A DNA stretch of 6,279 bases from CALKKN01 sp041571375 (GCA_041571375.1 JBFFUJ010000149.1:1-6279); one strand, 5' to 3'; counted from the first letter of the stretch, positions 1 to 6,279 are shown. A program made the numbers and translations. The notes: generated from the sequence alone by a model not told the origin.

Positions 1-56
1 GACATCAGGGCACAGCGATATTGGTGGGCTGCCGGACCGGTCCTGTAACGGGCGAC

Positions 57-86
57 GGGGCTAATTAAGCGGCGTTAATTTGCCCC
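57..86. repeat. REP-like palindromic repeat, copy 1
   Basis: A 30-base unit forms a hairpin with 12-base arms (ggggctaattaa and ttaatttgcccc, 11 of 12 pairing) around the loop gcggcg. It matches 27 of 30 bases of the unit at 2903-2932 in the same orientation. It is followed by gacccctt, a string also found at the end of the palindrome at 2936-2985. It lies 20 bases past the peptidase stop codon. It could form a hairpin in that transcript, but no T-run follows, so it is not a canonical terminator. Confidence 0.75.
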
Positions 87-106
87 GACCCCTTCCTGCA
101 CTGCAG

Positions 107-2782
107 TCACAGCCCCCCGCAACCTGAATTCTGCAGCCGGGTCAGGTTGACCAGCTCCTGGCTGCCGCCCGAGAACCCGTCAGCCGTCGATTGATACGCG
201 GCCGGGCCGCCATCGCAGTCCAAATCCAGTTCCAGGGTGCCCCATTGCTCGAGGCGCACCGTGGCGGGATCGTAAGAACGCCCGAAAAGCCCGCCCTGCG
301 GCTGCAGCAGGTCGGGAAACGTGATGCGGCTGCCGTCGATGGTGCCGGTGTTGAACAGCCAGGCCTGCTCGCCCTGATCGTCGTAGGTGAACCAGAACAC
401 GACGGCCTGGTCGGGGCCGAGCTGCTCGACCACGAAGCCCTCGCCGTTGTGGGAAGGGTCGTACCAGGAACCGGTCAGATCCAGGCCAGTTGCCACGTCG
501 GGGTTGCCGCAGCGGTGTCCGTGGACGTCCGTCAAGCGGGTCAGCACCTGGCTGCCGCCGCTGCCGTCGATGGTGTAGTTGGCGATCGCGTTGCCGCAAT
601 CCTGGAAACTGATGGTCAGCGACCCGGTGTCCTGCAGGACCACGTCACCTGGATCGAAGTCCTTGCCGAAACGTCCGCCATGCGAATCCAGCATCTGCTC
701 GAAGACAATCCGGTTGCCGTCGACGCTGCCGACGCCCAGCATCCAGCGCTGGCGGCCGTCTGCCTGGTAGGTGAACCAGTACACCACGGCCCGCTCGCCT
801 TCCAGGACCTCGACCAGGAATCCCTCGCCCTCGTGCGCCGGATCGAACCAGGCGCCGCTGTAACGGTGGTCGACGCGGGGCGCGCTCACGGGACCGGCCT
901 GGTAGCGGAACAGGTGGCCGGCGGAAAATGCCGCCAGCGGCTGGCCATCGGCCTTCGGGCGTACGCGCGCCTGGTACAGTGCGCCGTCGTCGAGCTGCGG
1001 CGCCGAACTGCGGCTGAGCGCGATGACGCTGCCGGACGGGTAGGGTACGGACAGCCGCAGGTCGGTCCCCGACACCCACACTTCCAGCTCGTCAGCGCCC
1101 AGGCCCTGCAATTGGTCCCACGGGTCCGAGGCCTCGAGACGCACGCCGCCGTTGCCGCGTGGGACGGCCGCCAGTACGGCAGAATGGTCCGCCGGCATCT
1201 CGCTCGCGGCGCGAACCGTCAGGTTGTAGTCCCCAAGCGCCTCGTCCGCCATGACGATGATGGAGGCACCTGTGAGTTCGCCGAAGTCAAAGGTCGCGCT
1301 GCTGCAGCCGGGTTCCGCGCGATAGGTGTACCAGGTGCCGGACCCGAGAAACGCGCCCTGGTCGTCGAGCGCCGTGGCCCAGCCCTTGAAGCCGGCCGCT
1401 GCGCAAAGCGTGGCATGGACCCGGCCGGAGTCGCCCGGGGCAAACCGGAACCGGTCGCTGTCGTCCGCCGTCGCCATGTTCCCACTCACCTCGAACGGCA
1501 GGCTGACGTCGACGGGGTTGCGGAAATTGTCGGCGCTCTGGCCCGCACTCGATTCGACCAGGGATTTCTCGTCGGTCAGCCGGTCGCAGTCGTCGTCGCG
1601 CCGGTTGCCTTCGGTCTCCTCGCCGAGCAGGTGACGGGCGGGATCGGACTCGTCGCAGTCGCCGGTGACCGCGGTGAACCCGTCCCGATCGCGGTCCGCG
1701 CACATCGGGTCGGAACCTCCGAAGCGGTTTTGCAGTTCGCTTTTGACGTCGCCCGGCAATAGCCAGTTCAGGGATTCCATGTGGCACGCGATATTGGCCC
1801 CGGCGCCATGGCCCAGGGACAGGATGCGCAGGCCCTCCTTCGCTTCGCTGTCGCGCGGTGCGGGGTTTTGTTTCACGTAATCCGAGAGGAATCGGAAGGA
1901 CCGCACCATGGCCTCGCTGCCGTAAAGCTCCTCCATGCGGTAATAGGGCATGGCCCAGGCGTTGTTCGCGCTCAGGCCGAGATCCCCGCAGGCGCCGTCC
2001 CGCACGCAGCGCGACCAGTTGGCCGACTCGCTGGCCACGTAGTCCTTCCAGGTTTGGCTTACCGGTGATTGGTAAACGTCGTCCGGCGCCTCGCCGCCCA
2101 GGTTGTGGCGCCCGTAGCGGTAGGCTGCAAAGTACTCGAAGAAATCGGTCCACGCATGGGCGTGGTTGGGCAGGTAGTGCAGGTAGTTCAGAAAAATGTC
2201 GAAGTTGTGCGCCATCTCGTGCACCAGGATCGAATCCAACCGGCCGGCGTCCAGTTCTTCAATGATGGCTGCATAGTTCAGTGCGTCGGTTCGAATTTCG
2301 ATGCCCTTGGCGCCCAGCAGCCCGCAGCCCGCCCCGCAGGTTTCCGGCACGAAGGCGACTTTGAGCAGGCCGCTGCCATCCGGCTCCGCCTGCAGGATGT
2401 CGCGGTACAGAGCGTAGAGCTCGTCGAGGCGGTCGACCATTTCCTCGAGGTGCTCCGCAGTGAAGGGGGGCGAATCGCCGGTATTGTCCGGCAGCAGCAC
2501 CGCGACGTGGCGGCCGCGATACTCCTGCATCGCGTAGCTCTGTCCGTCGAAGGCGCGGTAGCTGATGCGGGCTTTCGGTCTGGACGAGGCGGTACCGGCC
2601 TGCAGGCGGGAGTCGGATTCGATCACGCCGCCGAGCGTCTCCTCGGGATACAGGTAATCGGGGGCGTCACGACCCGCGGAAGCCTGCAAGCTCACGGCGC
2701 AAAACAACGACGTGGCGGCAAGGCACCGGGTCAAAAAGGCGGCGGTGGGAAATACCGCGCGCACAAAAAAACGCAAGTCCAT
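107..2782 (-). CDS. Secreted multidomain zinc-metallopeptidase-like protein (HExxH, MopE-like motif, PPC-like domain, twin C-terminal modules)
   Basis: This 891-residue protein starts with a hydrophobic signal sequence, with likely cleavage after ASA at residue 36, so it is exported. Residues 188-192 form HExxH (HEMAHNFD, 188-195). E216, 24 residues after the second His in a WTDFFEYFAAY context, could be the third zinc ligand, giving a gluzincin-like site. Residues 361-405 match the acidic MopE-type putative metal-binding motif (DRDRDGF, GDCDESDP, DDDCDRLTDE). Residues 415-525 resemble a PPC beta domain (DSDRFRFAPGD, then DYNLTV). Residues 530-640 look beta-rich and unassigned. Two homologous modules follow at about 642-758 and 770-888; each begins G-x-W-[FY]-D-P-x-H, has WFTY, and ends in Cys. 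The ATG has an AAGGA ribosome site eight bases upstream. Peptidase activity is inferred from the motif; I do not recognise a named family, and the substrate is unknown. Two copies of a 30-base repeat flank the gene. Confidence 0.85.
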   Translation of the reverse strand: MDLRFFVRAVFPTAAFLTRCLAATSLFCAVSLQASAGRDAPDYLYPEETLGGVIESDSRLQAGTASSRPKARISYRAFDGQSYAMQEYRGRHVAVLLPDNTGDSPPFTAEHLEEMVDRLDELYALYRDILQAEPDGSGLLKVAFVPETCGAGCGLLGAKGIEIRTDALNYAAIIEELDAGRLDSILVHEMAHNFDIFLNYLHYLPNHAHAWTDFFEYFAAYRYGRHNLGGEAPDDVYQSPVSQTWKDYVASESANWSRCVRDGACGDLGLSANNAWAMPYYRMEELYGSEAMVRSFRFLSDYVKQNPAPRDSEAKEGLRILSLGHGAGANIACHMESLNWLLPGDVKSELQNRFGGSDPMCADRDRDGFTAVTGDCDESDPARHLLGEETEGNRRDDDCDRLTDEKSLVESSAGQSADNFRNPVDVSLPFEVSGNMATADDSDRFRFAPGDSGRVHATLCAAAGFKGWATALDDQGAFLGSGTWYTYRAEPGCSSATFDFGELTGASIIVMADEALGDYNLTVRAASEMPADHSAVLAAVPRGNGGVRLEASDPWDQLQGLGADELEVWVSGTDLRLSVPYPSGSVIALSRSSAPQLDDGALYQARVRPKADGQPLAAFSAGHLFRYQAGPVSAPRVDHRYSGAWFDPAHEGEGFLVEVLEGERAVVYWFTYQADGRQRWMLGVGSVDGNRIVFEQMLDSHGGRFGKDFDPGDVVLQDTGSLTISFQDCGNAIANYTIDGSGGSQVLTRLTDVHGHRCGNPDVATGLDLTGSWYDPSHNGEGFVVEQLGPDQAVVFWFTYDDQGEQAWLFNTGTIDGSRITFPDLLQPQGGLFGRSYDPATVRLEQWGTLELDLDCDGGPAAYQSTADGFSGGSQELVNLTRLQNSGCGGL

Positions 2783-2790
2783 TTGCCTGT

Positions 2791-2795
2791 TCCTT
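2791..2795 (-). promoter_or_regulatory. Ribosome binding site of the peptidase gene
   Basis: On the minus strand AAGGA lies eight bases before the ATG at 2782-2780. This supports that ATG, which also places the signal peptide correctly at the N-terminus. Confidence 0.7.
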
Positions 2796-2902
2796 CTCGG
2801 ACATCCTGTCCGACGGCTTCATACTACGCCTGTTTATTGCGTAAATGCAAGGAGTTAAGCGCGGAATTTAAGCAAATCTTCAGTTTGCGAAAATATGGGG
2901 GC

Positions 2903-2932
2903 GGGGCCAATTAAGCGGCGTCAGTTTGCCCC
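2903..2932. repeat. REP-like palindromic repeat, copy 2
   Basis: This is the same 30-base unit as at 57-86, differing at three positions (6, 20 and 22, all transitions) and in the same orientation. Its arms pair less well than those of copy 1 (9 of 12), suggesting decay or drift of the hairpin. It lies upstream of the peptidase gene and three bases from the large inverted repeat at 2936-2985, giving a compound repeat block in this intergenic gap. Confidence 0.75.
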
Positions 2933-2935
2933 AAC

Positions 2936-2985
2936 AAAAGGGGTCAGGTTGAATTAACGCCGGTTAATTCAACCTGACCCCTTTT
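2936..2985. repeat. Perfect 23-bp inverted repeat overlapping the 3' end of the MATE gene
   Basis: Arms 2936-2958 and 2963-2985 are exact reverse complements (starting aaaaggggtcaggttg), separated by the four-base loop gccg. The core aattaac-gccg-gttaatt resembles the core of the two 30-base repeats (aattaa-gcggcg-ttaatt in copy 1), so all three look like one REP-type family. The right arm encodes the last six codons and TAA stop of the transporter. RAYT-type transposases are known to be linked to such REP palindromes; none is present here. Confidence 0.9.
2936..2985 (-). terminator. Probable intrinsic terminator, possibly bidirectional, formed by the 23-bp inverted repeat
   Basis: In the transporter transcript this sequence would fold into a 23-bp stem with a four-base loop, ending in CCCCTTTTG: a GC-rich stem base followed by a short T-run. 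The other strand also ends in CCCCTTTT, so it could stop transcription both ways. The stop codon sits inside the stem, so ribosomes terminating there would compete with folding. The four-base T-run is short, so efficiency is uncertain. Confidence 0.5.
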
Positions 2986-4298
2986 AATCCCAACTGGCGT
3001 TCCAGCCTGGGGTACCAGATCGCCTGGGCCAGGCCGCGCACGGCGAGGAATACCAGTACCGCACCCCACAGACCATGCAGTCCCCAGCGCGCGGTCATCG
3101 GTTGCAGCAGGGCCAGGTAGATCGCAAACGCGATCCCCATCGTGACCATCATCGCCCCGGCCGCAGTCGCGCCGATATAGACGCCGTCGAACAGGTAGCA
3201 CCAAACCGCCACGATGGGCAGGATGACCACCAGCGGCATCAGTGCCCCGGTCAGGGCGCGCACGGCCTCGATGTCGGTCAGCAGCGCGGTGATCGCGTCT
3301 CCCAGCAGGCCGAACATCAGGGCATACACCAGCGCGGCCAGCAGCGACCAGTAGCCGGTCAGGAACACCCAGCGGCGGAACTGCTCACGGCTGTTGCGGC
3401 CCCAGGCCGCGCCGGCCAGGGCCTCCGAGGCGTGCGCAAAGCCGTCCAGGCCCAGCGCCATCAGCATCATGTACTGGCTGATGACGTGGCTGGCCGCCAT
3501 CTCGACCGTGCCGAGTCCCGCGGCCACGCGCATGATCAACGCGAGTGCGGTCATCAGGAACAGCGTGCGGATGAAGATGAAGCCGTTGACCAGGACCAGT
3601 GTGCGGAACCCCGCCATCACCCAGGTGGCGCGCTCGCGCATCCCGGCGATGAGGGAGGCGGCTCCGAATATGCGCAGCATCACCCAGACGCTGGCCGCGG
3701 TCATCAGCAGCTGCGACAGCAGCGTCCCCCACGCCACGCCCGGCACCCCCATGCCGAAGCCGATCACGAAGGTCACGTTGAGGCCGACATTGCTGACATT
3801 CAGCAGTAACTGCAGCCAGAGGATGGTGCGCACCCGCGCCAGGCCGAACAGCACGCCGGTGACGGCATAGCTGAGCAAGGCAAACGGCGACGACCAGATG
3901 CGGATGCGGAAATACTCGGCGGTGATCGCCGCGACGTCCTCCGGCGGCGCCATCAGCCGCAGCGAGAGAGCCAGCAACGCTTCCTGCGCCAGCACCAGCA
4001 CCAGGCCCAACAGGAAGCCCAGCGCGCAGGAGCGCAGCACCGTCACCGCCTGGTCGGGCACGTCCCCGCGCCCGTGGGCCTGCGCGATCAGCCCGGTCGT
4101 GCCCATGCGCAGAAAGCCGAACGCCCACAAAAGGTAGCTGAATATCACGCTGCCCAGACCGACAGCCGCCAGGTGCACGGCGCCCGGCAGGTGCCCAATC
4201 GCCCAGGTGTCCACCAGCCCGACCAGTGGCGCGGACGAGTTGGCCAGGATGGCCGGCCCGGCGATGGCCCAGATCTGCCTGTGGGGGTGACTATGCAT
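2964..4298 (-). CDS. dinF: DinF-type MATE family efflux transporter
   Basis: This 444-residue inner-membrane protein has about twelve hydrophobic segments, the length and layout of MATE cation/drug antiporters. It matches what I recall of E. coli DinF at several signatures: PLVGLVDTWAIGHL (24-37), FLRMGTTGLIAQAHG (62-76), LDGFAHASEALAG (284-296) and VAVWCYLFDGVYIGAT (363-378). D30 sits where DinF-type MATE proteins keep the conserved TM1 aspartate thought to couple ions. Family members export toxic compounds or metabolites using proton or sodium gradients; the substrate here cannot be read. The start is well fixed, because an in-frame TGA lies only two codons before the ATG and the next Met is residue 65. 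There is no convincing Shine-Dalgarno. The last six residues (KGVRLN) and the stop are encoded by one arm of a palindromic repeat, so the natural C-terminus was probably replaced. No lexA gene or clear SOS box is visible beside it. Confidence 0.9.
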   Translation of the reverse strand: MHSHPHRQIWAIAGPAILANSSAPLVGLVDTWAIGHLPGAVHLAAVGLGSVIFSYLLWAFGFLRMGTTGLIAQAHGRGDVPDQAVTVLRSCALGFLLGLVLVLAQEALLALSLRLMAPPEDVAAITAEYFRIRIWSSPFALLSYAVTGVLFGLARVRTILWLQLLLNVSNVGLNVTFVIGFGMGVPGVAWGTLLSQLLMTAASVWVMLRIFGAASLIAGMRERATWVMAGFRTLVLVNGFIFIRTLFLMTALALIMRVAAGLGTVEMAASHVISQYMMLMALGLDGFAHASEALAGAAWGRNSREQFRRWVFLTGYWSLLAALVYALMFGLLGDAITALLTDIEAVRALTGALMPLVVILPIVAVWCYLFDGVYIGATAAGAMMVTMGIAFAIYLALLQPMTARWGLHGLWGAVLVFLAVRGLAQAIWYPRLERQLGLKGVRLN

Positions 4299-4307
4299 CG
4301 TTTTTCA

Positions 4308-4336
4308 ATTTCAGACGCATTATGGTGTATAGTCAA
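4308..4336 (-). promoter_or_regulatory. Candidate sigma70-type promoter for the MATE gene
   Basis: On the minus strand, TTGACT (4336-4331, five of six matches to TTGACA) is followed after 17 bases by TGAAAT (4313-4308, four of six to TATAAT). Only nine bases separate this -10 from the ATG, so the transcript would be leaderless or nearly so, which agrees with the absence of a Shine-Dalgarno. CATAAT at 4324-4319 is an alternative -10 but has no -35 at the right spacing. Confidence 0.35.
4328..4333 (+). promoter_or_regulatory. Candidate -10 element for the OmpA-family gene
   Basis: TATAGT matches five of six bases of TATAAT and would place the transcript start about 33 bases before the GTG. The -35 region is weak: TTTCAA at 4303-4308 is the best available and lies 19 bases away. 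The element overlaps the candidate -35 of the divergent MATE promoter, so the two could interfere. Confidence 0.3.
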
Positions 4337-4360
4337 TCAGGGGTTCCATTCCGTTAATCA

Positions 4361-4365
4361 AGGGG
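4361..4365 (+). promoter_or_regulatory. Ribosome binding site deciding the GTG start of the OmpA-family gene
   Basis: AGGGG lies seven bases before the GTG at 4373. An in-frame TAA at 4355-4357 leaves no other start upstream, and the signal peptide begins directly at this GTG. Confidence 0.8.
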
Positions 4366-4372
4366 AAAAACG

Positions 4373-6279
4373 GTGAACGTATTGCGAATTGCCACGCGGC
4401 GGGCGTATGTGGCCGGGGTGCTTGCTGTCCTCGCAGCGACCGCGCTGCAGGCGCAGGAGCAGTCCTACAGCACTATCGGCGACGATCTGCAACGCGGCCT
4501 GCCGCTGCAGGAAGTGGCCGACCGAGCCTACCAGAATGCCGAGGAGTATTGGGAGTATGCCCATGGCCATGAGCGGGACGGCCACGGTCATGAGCCCCAT
4601 GCAGCGGGGACGCCCGAGTATGAACTGCACGACGGTACCGACGAGGAACTGTCTGCCGGTGAAGCAGTCACCGCCATTTATACGGGGGCCAATGAGCTGG
4701 AGGTCGGGGTCGATCCCACCAGCCGGGACATCGTGAGTGTCACCGTCGCGGTGGTCGACGCCTGGCCCGATTGTGAAGACACCTTCGACGCGGTGCGTGC
4801 CGCGGTCGATTTACTGCCGAACCGCGCCGACGAGATCGTCGCCAACATCGCGGTGAAGCGCGACTGCAACTGCAGCAACGGCGGTATCTGGCTCGACCAG
4901 CGGGTGCACGACCGCATTCGCGTGGAGATGCGCCACGCCTTCCTGGACGTACCGATGCAATGCTCCTGCTCGCAGGTTGCGATGTACGCGGGTATTGCAG
5001 GCTTGCCTGAGAACCGTGCCTTTGACGAGGACCTCAGCGAGACGGACAAGGCCGCGCTGGCGCGCAGCCTGACGGAGAAAGTGCAGGTGATCACGGACCG
5101 CGCCGCGGCGACGCAGAGCCGCAACGAGTGGGAATGCGGCTGTACCGATATCAACATCGCCGCCGCCATGCAGGGTATCCCGCACGATGAACTGCGCGAC
5201 CGCGCTTATGACGGCATTGCCGAAAAGTACGCGGAAGAGGCGGCCGATCGCGGCCTGGTGGTCGATTCCTTCGGGGTGGTCGGAATGCACCCGCAGAACC
5301 ACTGGGGTGACGGCGAGCACATCTCGCGCGACAACGTGCTGCGCCGTAAGGAAGAGATCTATCGGGGCGACAACCTGATCCTGGATCCTTTCCACCCCGC
5401 GACCGAGTTCAGCGCCCACGGCGACCGCAACTTCAGCGACGTGGGGCGGCACGCGAAAGCCCCGGGTGAGATTCCCACCGACCTGTTCATCTCCGAGTAC
5501 GTCGAGGGCTGGAACGAAGCGGCCCTCGAAAGCCCTGCGGAGCTGCGCGACACGGAGGAGCGGAACCGGGTGATCGAGCTCTACAACGGCAGCCAGCGGA
5601 CCATCGATCTGGGCAAGGACCAGTACTATCTGGAGATCTATGCCGGGCCCGGTACCGAGACCACCACCGTCGTGACGCCCCCGGCGCTGATCAAGAGGAC
5701 CATCTCGCTGGAATCGGACGTGACCTTCGAGTTCGACAAGTCCGACATCCGCGCCGAGGCCAGCGAGGACCTGCAGAAGGTGATCGGAGCGCTGAACGAC
5801 GCCGACATCTTCAGCGAGATACTGATCGTCGGCCACACCTGCGACATGGGTTCGGACGCCTACAACCTGGCGCTGTCCGAGCGGCGCGCCGACTCGGTGA
5901 GGGACTTCCTGCAGCAGAACGGCCTGAAGGACGTGACGATCCGCACCGAGGGGCATGGCGAGGCCGAGCCGCGCCTGCCCAACACCTCGCAGGCCAACCG
6001 CAGCCGCAACCGCCGCGTCGACATCACCTTTGTCACGAGAGAAGGTGAGGAGATCGAGACGACCGTCAGCCAGGCCGATCCGAACCAGCCCAGGAAATAC
6101 GAATACACTTTCCTGCTGCCGATCCCACCCACGGTGCACGAGGTAGAGACCGAAGCCGCCGGCACCATGGCCGCCGGCGAGTACGTCGAGGGCGATATGA
6201 ACCCGCGCCAGGTGATCGGCCTGAACGGTGCAATCGAGCCCGGCGAGACCTGGGTGATGGTGTTCGACCGATCCGATGA
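4373..6279 (+). CDS. Exported OmpA-family protein with CxC repeats and an apparently split lamin-tail domain, partial at 3' end
   Basis: The reading frame opens with GTG at 4373, behind AGGGG seven bases upstream and an in-frame stop at 4355-4357, and stays open to the window edge (635 codons seen). The closing TGA of the window is out of frame. Residues 1-27 form a signal peptide (cleavage after LQA). Residues 64-76 are His-rich (five His). Residues 125-290 look helical, with C134 and three CxC motifs (165/167, 197/199, 255/257). Residues 371-425 match the first half of a lamin-tail domain (LFISEYVEG, VIELYNGS, YYLEIYAGP). Residues 446-553 are an OmpA C-terminal peptidoglycan-binding domain (TFEFDKSDI, GHTCDMGSDAYN, LSERRA, RNRRVDITF). 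Residues 614-630 (IGLNGAIEPGETWVM) then resemble the second half of a lamin-tail domain. The protein is probably periplasmic or outer-membrane associated. No beta-barrel or lipobox is seen. Precise function is unknown. Confidence 0.88.
   Translation, partial: MNVLRIATRRAYVAGVLAVLAATALQAQEQSYSTIGDDLQRGLPLQEVADRAYQNAEEYWEYAHGHERDGHGHEPHAAGTPEYELHDGTDEELSAGEAVTAIYTGANELEVGVDPTSRDIVSVTVAVVDAWPDCEDTFDAVRAAVDLLPNRADEIVANIAVKRDCNCSNGGIWLDQRVHDRIRVEMRHAFLDVPMQCSCSQVAMYAGIAGLPENRAFDEDLSETDKAALARSLTEKVQVITDRAAATQSRNEWECGCTDINIAAAMQGIPHDELRDRAYDGIAEKYAEEAADRGLVVDSFGVVGMHPQNHWGDGEHISRDNVLRRKEEIYRGDNLILDPFHPATEFSAHGDRNFSDVGRHAKAPGEIPTDLFISEYVEGWNEAALESPAELRDTEERNRVIELYNGSQRTIDLGKDQYYLEIYAGPGTETTTVVTPPALIKRTISLESDVTFEFDKSDIRAEASEDLQKVIGALNDADIFSEILIVGHTCDMGSDAYNLALSERRADSVRDFLQQNGLKDVTIRTEGHGEAEPRLPNTSQANRSRNRRVDITFVTREGEEIETTVSQADPNQPRKYEYTFLLPIPPTVHEVETEAAGTMAAGEYVEGDMNPRQVIGLNGAIEPGETWVMVFDRSD

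Noticed and set aside
1..48. Short open tail ending in TAA at 46-48 on the plus strand, possibly the 3' end of a gene to the left
   Set aside because: Only fifteen codons are visible, and the other two plus frames are also open across the stretch, so nothing distinguishes a real gene end.
191..1762. Long plus-strand open frame antisense to the peptidase gene (523 codons)
   Set aside because: It is a shadow of GC-rich coding DNA on the other strand. It has no domain, signal or ribosome site, and the minus-strand protein has clear motifs throughout.
2821..2850. Possible promoter for the peptidase gene on the minus strand (TTGCAT, 18 bases, TAGTAT)
   Set aside because: The position is plausible (about 30 bases of leader), but the hexamers match the consensus at only three and four of six bases, too weak to report as a feature.
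2069..2914. Plus-strand open frame of 281 codons
   Set aside because: It is antisense to the N-terminal half of the peptidase and runs through its start region and the first repeat; the translation shows no recognisable motif.
2936..2985. The inverted repeat as a CRISPR repeat or transposon end
   Set aside because: There is no array of regularly spaced copies and no transposase in the window; a REP-like palindrome explains it better.
3075..3809. Plus-strand open frame antisense to the transporter, rich in His, Gln and Arg
   Set aside because: This composition is typical of the complement of a hydrophobic membrane protein gene. The transporter reading is supported by several DinF signatures.
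4811..6139. Minus-strand open frame of 442 codons opposite the OmpA-family gene
   Set aside because: Low-complexity Val/Ala/Arg/Gly-rich antisense shadow; the plus frame contains a full OmpA domain and a signal peptide.
6277..6279. TGA at the very end of the window as the stop of the OmpA-family gene
   Set aside because: The reading frame from GTG at 4373 places codons at 6275-6277 and 6278 onward, so this TGA is out of frame and the gene continues past the window.

Overview
The window is GC-rich DNA with dense coding. It most likely comes from a gammaproteobacterium, perhaps near the Xanthomonadales/Chromatiales. This placement is inferred from a DinF-type MATE transporter close to the E. 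coli protein, from a secreted peptidase with paired C-terminal modules of a kind I associate with that group, and from REP-like palindromes between genes. No sequence search was possible.

Layout, left to right. Positions 1-106 hold no supported gene, but contain a 30-base palindromic repeat (57-86). Positions 107-2782 (minus) encode an 891-residue secreted multidomain protein. It has a zinc-peptidase HExxH motif, a MopE-like acidic metal-binding segment, a PPC-like beta domain and two tandem C-terminal modules. The gap 2783-2963 carries a second copy of the 30-base repeat (2903-2932) and, three bases on, a perfect 23-bp inverted repeat (2936-2985). Positions 2964-4298 (minus) encode a DinF-type MATE transporter whose last six residues and stop codon lie inside that inverted repeat. 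A short divergent promoter region (4299-4372) separates it from a plus-strand gene starting with GTG at 4373 and running off the right edge. That gene encodes an exported OmpA-family protein.

The genes do not form an obvious pathway. Two products are exported and one is an inner-membrane transporter, so the common theme is only the cell envelope. The transporter and the peptidase share a strand, but the strong inverted repeat between them argues against one operon.

The most interesting object is the right-hand protein. It appears to carry a lamin-tail domain (LTD) split in two by an OmpA peptidoglycan-binding domain, behind a helical region with three CxC motifs and a His-rich segment. The second is the set of palindromic repeats: two copies flank the peptidase gene as direct repeats, and a related palindrome supplies the end of the transporter gene.
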